Assembly (NCBI GenBank): GCA_051453625.1
Contig: JBOZIK010000001.1
Location: 14,739,863 to 14,766,053, forward strand
Length of the DNA: 26,191 nt
Source of the DNA: Welwitschia mirabilis
Lineage: Eukaryota; Gnetophyta; Gnetopsida; Welwitschiales
Direction: 5' to 3'
Every line of letters starts with the position of its first letter. Position 1 is the stretch's first letter. The notes below the pieces were generated by a model. That model searched no databases. It was not told the DNA's origin and worked only from the letters and a program-made list of their open reading frames with translations. Positions 20,650 to 26,191 of this stretch are shown here, piece after piece. Position numbers and translations under genes: made by a program.

Positions 20650-21894
20650 TGTGATATCATATTATATGTTTTTAATGCAGTATTTTAAGTAATTTTATAG
20701 CAAATTTAGACAGGTTTAAGTGGAAAACAATGATTACTAAGAATCAAGAAGAAAATCATGGAAATACACAATGAGTATCACATTTGAAGGCATTTTGTAT
20801 TAATTCTAATACTTCACATTTAAAGGAATAATTGATAATCTATAATGCTAAATTCATTTGATTAAATATCTTAAAAAATTCCTTCATTCCCTCCATTCTC
20901 TAGATGATCACCCAGATGATACTATGTATATTATAATAAGGATGCTACCTATACTAATGATGGATGATAAATATGGAACTTCTCTTAATGTGGCATTGTC
21001 CTCACCATCATTTGGAGAACCATTAAGATGATACCTAAAATTAGTTAATGCATCAAACTTCAACAAATTTGTGAAATATGTCATGCACCTCTTATGAATT
21101 GTTAGGATTTTTATTTCATCTATTGGATTTACTATTTTTAGAATATCTTATTATAAATAAATACTACCTTTACCTCACTCTAATTTTATCTACTTTAGCA
21201 TTGAGAATTCTCATGATAAGAGATTCAAGAATAGAAAGTCCATCTATTAGTTATAGAGAGGAGGTTTTTTTGGTTCTAGAATATGTATCCTTCATTGAGT
21301 TGTTGTTGCTTTATAAGAAGATGTTGTTTCTACTTCAATAAAAATCTTCTCTTAGTTTTATTCATGTACATGTCCCTTATGGTTTATGTTGGTTATGATT
21401 TTGTAATAGTTTCATAGTTGATATAAATCATCAAGGACAACCTTTATCAAGGTTGAAATTATTAGTCTAGGATTTGCATTGCATTGCATTTTATAATTCC
21501 TAGCTTAATAATTTCATTTTTTTAATATTTTTTTGATGTACGTAACATCCTGGATTGGTTATTGTTAGTGATAGTTTCCTTAATTAATCTATATTTTACA
21601 AGGCTGATCTTAGTAACAGAGATTTAGTAGTTAGATAGATATTGCATTCAGAGTAGATCGCATTTGTATTGCATAGAGTTTTTACTATTCTTGCATTTTA
21701 ATTTCTTTATTAATTTATAAAAAGAAAAATATAAAAATATATGAAAATAAATTTTCTAGCTTCGAGCCTAGTGCATTTAATGGATTATGACATTTGTGGT
21801 TACTCTTATCTATACTAGTATGTGTGTTTTGTAATATACTTGTAATTAATATGATTTAATAAAGGTAATAATAATTGCATAAATATGCACCACA
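20650..21894 (+). mobile_element. LTR B, probable 5' LTR of Athila-type element 3
   Basis: About 1245 bp here are homologous to LTR A. It begins TGTGATATC and ends near GCACCACA or, three bases further, AACA. A primer-binding-site remnant follows within a few bases and gag lies downstream in the same orientation, which makes this a 5' LTR. U3 holds a TATA motif at offset about 501. Near the 3' end, TTCTAGCTTCGAGCCTAGTG and AATGGATTATGAC match LTR A. An 87-codon open frame inside it (21078-21341) is fortuitous. Confidence 0.8.
21151..21163 (+). promoter_or_regulatory. TATA-like box in LTR B
   Basis: TTATAAATAAATA lies about 501 bp from the LTR start, the same offset as the motif in LTR A. It is the probable transcription start signal of the element; the start itself would lie some 30 bp further on. 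Confidence 0.5.
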
Positions 21895-21901
21895 ACATCT
21901 A

Positions 21902-21919
21902 AGCACCATCACCAAGGAA
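21902..21919 (+). promoter_or_regulatory. Decayed primer binding site, tRNA-Asp type
   Basis: The primer binding site pairs with a host tRNA 3' end to start minus-strand cDNA synthesis. AGCACCATCACCAAGGAA sits 4-7 bp after the LTR end, exactly where it should be. Against the tRNA-Asp-complementary site usual in Athila elements, 11 of 18 positions agree. Six of the seven differences are G to A and one is T to C; all five C positions are kept. The comparison uses the family sequence as I remember it, so the tRNA type should be confirmed. Confidence 0.6.
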
Positions 21920-22530
21920 GGCTACAAGGAGTTCAAGAATTATCATTACCTAGATAAGTGCTTTGGAATTTGATTCAGGTATTTGTTTGTGATAGTGTTA
22001 TCCTTTTACTATAAAACATAGTTTCTCCTTTTAGAATTTCTATTTTTTACTCTACAAGTAATGTCCTATCATCCTTTATGTCATCTAGATAACTAGGTGA
22101 ATGATAGATTAGGATTAGGGTTTTTTAATGTAATTTTCCCATAGTTTTTTTTTTTTTTCAATTTTCCACACCTAAAAAGTCTATATAATCTGCTCTATCA
22201 TCTAGATGATATAGGCAGAAAACTATTAGTTTTTATTTTGGTTTTGTCTCTATTTTTCTCTATTTTTTATTTTCTAATTTATATTTTATATGAAGTAACC
22301 ATTCAAATCATCATCCAAATGATGATAAAGATGATAATTGTAGACACGTTATTAAGCATGTAGGGATATGGTACTCTTAGGTAAAAAGAGGAAGTATCAA
22401 AGGGAGTAAATCCTGATCAAGAAAAATATCGTAGAAGATCTAGTCAACTTTGAGCTTAATCTGAGTATGCATACCTTAGGTACACAAAGAATTCCAACTA
22501 TTGAATAAAAAGATTTTTCAGCTTTTATTA
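21920..22530 (+). mobile_element. 5' leader of element 3
   Basis: This is the untranslated stretch between primer binding site and gag. It contains a T run at 22147-22158 and several near-palindromes built on ATCATC…GATGAT (22081-22090, 22197-22210, 22308-22327). No coding frame is recognised. Confidence 0.5.
22197..22210. repeat. Perfect 14-bp palindrome in element 3 leader
   Basis: ATCATCTAGATGAT is its own reverse complement. Related copies occur nearby at 22308-22327 (8-bp arms ATCATCAT/ATGATGAT around CCAA), in LTR B (20896-20922) and at 24904-24919 (TTCATCTGGATGATAG). Confidence 0.8.
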
Positions 22531-22599
22531 TTTTAGAATTAAATTTTTCAAAAGAAAGCAATAATATAGAAGCAAATCATTTTTGTTTAGCTAACTTAA

Positions 22600-23960
22600 A
22601 TACAACATAAAAACAAAATAAATAGCATCATCTAATACTCCAATTAGGATAGGAACTTCTAATGTAAATTCTAATGCAAATACAAATGCTTCACCTAGGG
22701 ATTTAATTACTAATGAAAAATGTAAAATTTAAAATTCTTTTAGATTATCTTCTATTGATAATGTAGAATCAAAAAACTCAAATGCTTATCCAAATTTTTT
22801 AGAAGAATCTAATGAATATCCTTTTCAAATTATTACAAGTATAGAACAACATGTGCTCATTTCAAATAATGGGAGAAAAACAAACTAGTAATATAAATTA
22901 CATGATCATCTTTTCTATTTCACTAGAAAAATAATGAAACTTTGTCTTCAACTAAACCTTATAAAATTATTAAAACCTACAGTTAACTATAAGAAAATTT
23001 TATCAAAATATTCATGATAAGTGTAAAATGAAAAAAAAGAAGAAAAGAAGTCATAAACTTTCAACAAAAACCTAATGAGGATTATGCCATAACATATGAA
23101 TGATTTATTATAGCTACTCATTTCAATCCTATTGATAAATTATCTAAAGAATAATTAATAGATTATTTTAATAGTGAATTGAAGAGCAAAATCAAACAAC
23201 TTGTACACTTTTCTTGTAGTGGCAACTTAATAAACTTAGATTTAGATAATTCATTAATGTTGTTAAAACATCTTGTTGAAATTAGTCAAACCTGGCCTAA
23301 ACCAACTTTTAAAAATAATTAAACTGTAAGTCAAACTATAAAGGATTAAAAAGAAGTAAAACATGATAAGGAGGAAGAACAAAATAATTCTACTAATGTA
23401 ATTAATAATTTCACTTCTTTTTTAAATAAAATACACTTAAATGATTCTAGATGCAAAAGTAGCAATTGAAAATAATGTATTATCAACATGTGATATATGT
23501 AAAGATAACTCTCATTTAAAAATAGAATTTCCCTTGTTACCAAAGGCCTTTAAATTTTCAAAATCAAATGCAATATCAATAAGGAACAAGGAGGTAATTA
23601 AAGTGGAAACCTTTTAAGAATAGGTTCATGAACTTAAACTTTTAATCAAATAATTTAAATTTCCAACCAAATAATTCAAATTTTCAATCAATCTTCTCAA
23701 ATTTTCAACAAAATTAGAGTAAACTAATTATGAACATAATGGAAAATATAAAGAAAACACAAGAAATGACTAACACAAACATTGAAAATTTAGTTAATGT
23801 ATTTCAAAAAACAATGTTAGCCATTCAAAGATCAAAAGAATCTCTTAGAACTCAACGTTTTCCAAACCTAAATAAAGTAAAAAGATATTATAAAGTAGTT
23901 GATATAACATTACCTATCTATGAGACTTCAACTTCCAAAAATAATGAATAAGATAAGCAA
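22600..23960 (+). pseudogene. Degenerate gag of Athila-type element 3
   Basis: Gag is the structural protein that packages element RNA. From 23071 to 23322 one frame of 84 codons with two internal stops reads PNEDYAITYE, then ATHFNPIDKL, IDYFNSELKSKIKQLVHFSC and LMLLKHLVEISQTWP. This is the end of the Athila-type gag core domain, where a short FY-G-L-like helix and an A-Y-L-E-x-M-like helix ending in Trp are expected. At 23489-23530 STCDICKDNSHLKIEF is a zinc-knuckle remnant with two Cys and the His kept and the last Cys replaced by Phe. The open frame at 23730-23951 (73 codons) covers the Asn/Gln-rich coiled region after the knuckle. Upstream text (22600-22870) is gag-like but too broken to align. 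Confidence 0.75.
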
Positions 23961-24239
23961 GAGGATGATATAGAAATATTAGAAACATATAATTTTCCTT
24001 CAACTTTAATTGAGCCTTCATGAAAAAACAAAAAGAAAAGATAAGGTATCTGTTGGCTTGATAAACTAAATATAAATCCTACTTTTGATGAGTACATAAA
24101 AACCTTAATGCAAGATGCTAATATCAACTCATCCTTTTAGAAACTCTTCCAAGAAAATCCTAAGGATGCTACATTGTTAAAAGAAATAAAAACATACTAT
24201 TTCTTATAGAGTCTTTCTTACACAATTTATATCTAGCTT

Positions 24240-24690
24240 AGTCATACAAAAAGATCCTAAATTTAAAGACCTTGGGGTAGCAATAGTAAGTGTTACTTTA
24301 TAAGGAAATAAAAAAATCCGAAAAGGTTTACATGACATAGGAGAAATTGTAAATATCATGCCTTTTTACATTTGCATAATACTTGGGTTTGAAGAAAGAA
24401 TTGAACCTATACAAATCACCTTAGAATTAGCTAATAAATTAATCAAGAAACTTGTAGGGATTATTAAAAACTTATTCATCTAAATAGAATAAGCATTCTA
24501 CCATTCATATGATTATAATTAAAGTAGAATATGATAGAAGTTATTCATTACTTTTAGGAAGAGCCTTTTGTGTAACTGTCCATTGCATCATAGATAAATA
24601 AATTGGATTAAAGAAATGTCATGTAGATAATAAGAAGTACACTATTAGAGTTTTTGATGCTACTGAGATACATATGGGAAGTGAGGAAAA
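24240..24690 (+). pseudogene. Degenerate aspartic protease of Athila-type element 3
   Basis: The protease cleaves the polyprotein. The frame reads QKDPKFKDLGVAIVSVTL, stop, GNKKIRKGLHDIGEIVNIMP (active-site Asp-x-Gly at 24334-24342), LGFEERIEPIQITLELANK and LVGIIKNLFI. After a frameshift come SLLLGRAFCVT (about 24546-24578), HCIIDK and, near 24630-24650, a YTIRVFDA block. This is the complete block order of Athila/Tat-type proteases: the D-L-G-A-S-like active site (here DIGEI), the L-x-L-A-D-like strand and the I-L-G-R-P-F flap end. The catalytic Asp is present, but internal stops and the frameshift inactivate the gene. It is better preserved than the chromovirus protease. Confidence 0.85.
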
Positions 24691-25257
24691 CTTAAAAAAA
24701 AGAGCTAAACCAACTTTATTTGTACAACATCACCTAATTGAAGAGAGAATGAGAACACTGTAGGAGTCAATTTTGCATAATAATCTAATAAAAATAAATA
24801 TTTCTAATCATGAAGATGAATAAGTAATATCTATTAATAGGAAAGAATTCGAACATATGTACTTAATTAAGAAAACTTCTTCTAAGCCTTATTATCCACT
24901 TCATTCATCTGGATGATAGTATTGGATGATAATCAGAAAATACAAAAATCATCAAAAGAAGAATAATAATAATGAAAAAAGGGAAGATAAGATTATTGAT
25001 AAGAAAAGTACAAAAAATATTCAACATAATAAGAACAAATACAATAATTAGAAGAGGAATAATACTGAAGAACCTATAGAATTTTAGCCAAACTTAATGA
25101 CAAATAGACCTTTCCTTTCCAATACAGTAATCTAATTTAAAATATCTTCCCATATTTATTCATTCCATTCTCTTAAAAATACTTAAAGAAACATCTTTAC
25201 CTATTCTACCAAATTTGCTTTAGCTTATACCCCTTATGATAACTCCTTTTAAAAATA
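24691..25257 (+). other. Lys/Asn-rich stretch after protease, unrecognised
   Basis: The frame KYKNHQKKNNNNEKREDKI followed by DKKSTKNIQHNKNKYNN (about 24940-25050) is charged low complexity, perhaps a linker. RT should begin here, but none of its blocks is seen. No gene can be called. Confidence 0.4.
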
Positions 25258-25260
25258 TGA

Positions 25261-25659
25261 CTTAAATATCTTGGACTTCTAAATTTTAGAAGACCTTATG
25301 TTTTTGATAATCCAAACTTAGAGATGAAACTTGAAAAGCTTTTTAAGTATATTAAACCTACCTTATTCATTCATCTTAAGAAGCTTTCTCTAAAATTTTT
25401 GACTTCTAATAGAATCATTAATCTTTTTCACCCTTAATATTAATCTTTAGATGAAATATATATTTGGAATTCTTCATACTATGCATTTGATAAGATAATA
25501 TTCTTCCATGAACTATCTAAACCCTTTATCTCTCATATTGTAAATAAATTTTGTGGAGTTAAGATTTTACCTTATCATGCATATGTACCTTTTATGTTTT
25601 ATCAATTGGTCTCTTTTTTATTTTGGTCCTTATTTTTTCAAGAAAGTACATTACACTAG
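25261..25659 (+). pseudogene. Coding-like frame of unknown family, 132 codons with two stops
   Basis: One frame runs from 25261 to a TAG at about 25657-25659 with only two stops (close together near 25436-25444). It reads LKYLGLLNFRRPYVFDNPNL, MKLEKLFKYIKPTLFIHLKK, SLDEIYIWNSSYYAFDKIIF and VNKFCGVKILPYHAYVPFMF. The sustained reading and balanced composition (Trp, Cys, Pro, His, aromatic residues) indicate a former protein. I do not recognise the family, and it does not contain RT or RNase H blocks although it lies between protease and integrase of element 3. It could be an extra frame of this element family or a fragment of another gene inserted there. A weakly hydrophobic end (VSFLFWSLFF) could be a membrane segment. 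Confidence 0.45.
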
Positions 25660-25829
25660 GATCATAACCTTAGGAAAATAAACATTTCTTTTTCTTTCTT
25701 TTAAATTTTATTTTGCTTTGTATTTCCTTTTGATTTTATGTTGTTATATTTTTATCTTTGATTTTTATTTTTATTTATACAATAAATAACCCCTAGATAG
25801 TTAGTTCTTTAGCTTTTAAAAAAATAACA

Positions 25830-25900
25830 TTTTTAATGGCTCAGTTGAGATTTTTAAAATTCAAAAAATTGGAAAACGGTTAAAAATTCATGAGTTATTA
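25830..25900 (+). pseudogene. Integrase C-terminus remnant of element 3
   Basis: The frame NGSVEIFKIQKIGKRLKIHE followed by LLSLEHD corresponds to the GPY-like C-terminal segment of the integrase seen at 1760-1883 in element 1. The N-terminal and catalytic parts are not seen upstream, so most of RT, RNase H and integrase has been deleted or replaced between about 24700 and 25830. Confidence 0.6.
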
Positions 25901-26191
25901 AGCCTTGAACATGATAGATGTAATTTCTTTAAAAGTCCTCCTCTAATTATCTAAATTCTTTATTAGCCAATTATTTTCTTGAATGTCATGCTAATACTTG
26001 AACATCTTCACTTGACTTATTTTTTACTTTATAAAGTTACTATGACTAGTAATTTTTACTTGGGTATTTCAAAGTGATAAGATTGAATTCACTTACTCTT
26101 AAGACATTCAGATGTCTATAAACTTTATTTTGAAGTAAGATGCTTTAGTTTTTTGTGTTTTATCTCAATGGTATTAGTCTTTAGTTATTTG
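25888..26191 (+). mobile_element. Start of post-integrase spacer of element 3, runs off the window
   Basis: This is homologous to about 1890-2200 in element 1, including CCTTGAACATGA, ACTTGGGTATTT and GATAAGATTGAATTCA in the same order. The 3' LTR of this copy, if present, lies to the right of the window. Confidence 0.75.

Noticed and set aside
21078-21341. 87-codon + frame
   Set aside because: It falls inside LTR B across the TATA region; its LTR A counterpart does not keep it open.
23346-23543. 65-codon minus-strand frame
   Set aside because: It is antisense to the gag zinc-knuckle region of element 3.
23918-24127. 69-codon minus-strand frame
   Set aside because: It is antisense to the gag-protease linker of element 3, with hydrophobic text produced by AT-rich complement.

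Overview
The window looks like intergenic, transposon-derived DNA from a seed-plant nuclear genome. Evidence: it is very AT-rich, CpG is visibly scarce, there is no intact gene, and three decayed Ty3/gypsy LTR-retrotransposon segments can be read on the + strand. Two are of the Athila type and one is of the chromovirus type; both lineages are characteristic of plants. No host gene, tRNA, rRNA or CRISPR array was recognised. All coding remnants carry stops and frameshifts and should be read as pseudogenes.

Layout. (1) 1-5228: 3' half of Athila-type element 1. It holds an RNase H fragment present twice around a 100-N scaffold gap (272-371), integrase (602-1883), a 2.1-kb post-integrase spacer with one antisense open frame, and a candidate polypurine tract and 3' LTR (LTR A, about 3982-5228). 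(2) 5229-12280: 7 kb of AT-rich sequence with no recognised gene, except a weak LTR-like patch near 5265-5400 and a low-complexity tract at 7340-8060. (3) 12281-13482: two minus-strand coding-like remnants of unknown family. (4) 14221-15630: a large tandem array of a 27-bp monomer, organised as 54-bp dimers in its first half and mostly as about 99-bp units (27+27+27+18) in its second half. (5) 15640-19630: a chromovirus-like element with gag zinc knuckle, protease, reverse transcriptase, RNase H and integrase in order, all degenerate; its LTRs could not be delimited. (6) 20650-26191: Athila-type element 3, with 5' LTR (LTR B, about 20650-21894), a decayed tRNA-Asp-type primer binding site, gag, protease, an unrecognised coding-like frame where RT/RNase H would be expected, then the integrase C-terminus and the start of the same spacer seen in element 1.

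The two Athila LTRs are within 2 bp of each other in estimated length and have TATA motifs at the same offset (about 501-502), although their sequences have diverged heavily. Identifiable changes at conserved sites are often G to A or C to T. This fits long-term deamination of methylated cytosine, which would also explain the AT-richness.

Everything here comes from reading by eye. Family assignments rest on motif order and recognisable residues. Boundaries given as 'about' are estimates, and the LTR divergence was not computed.
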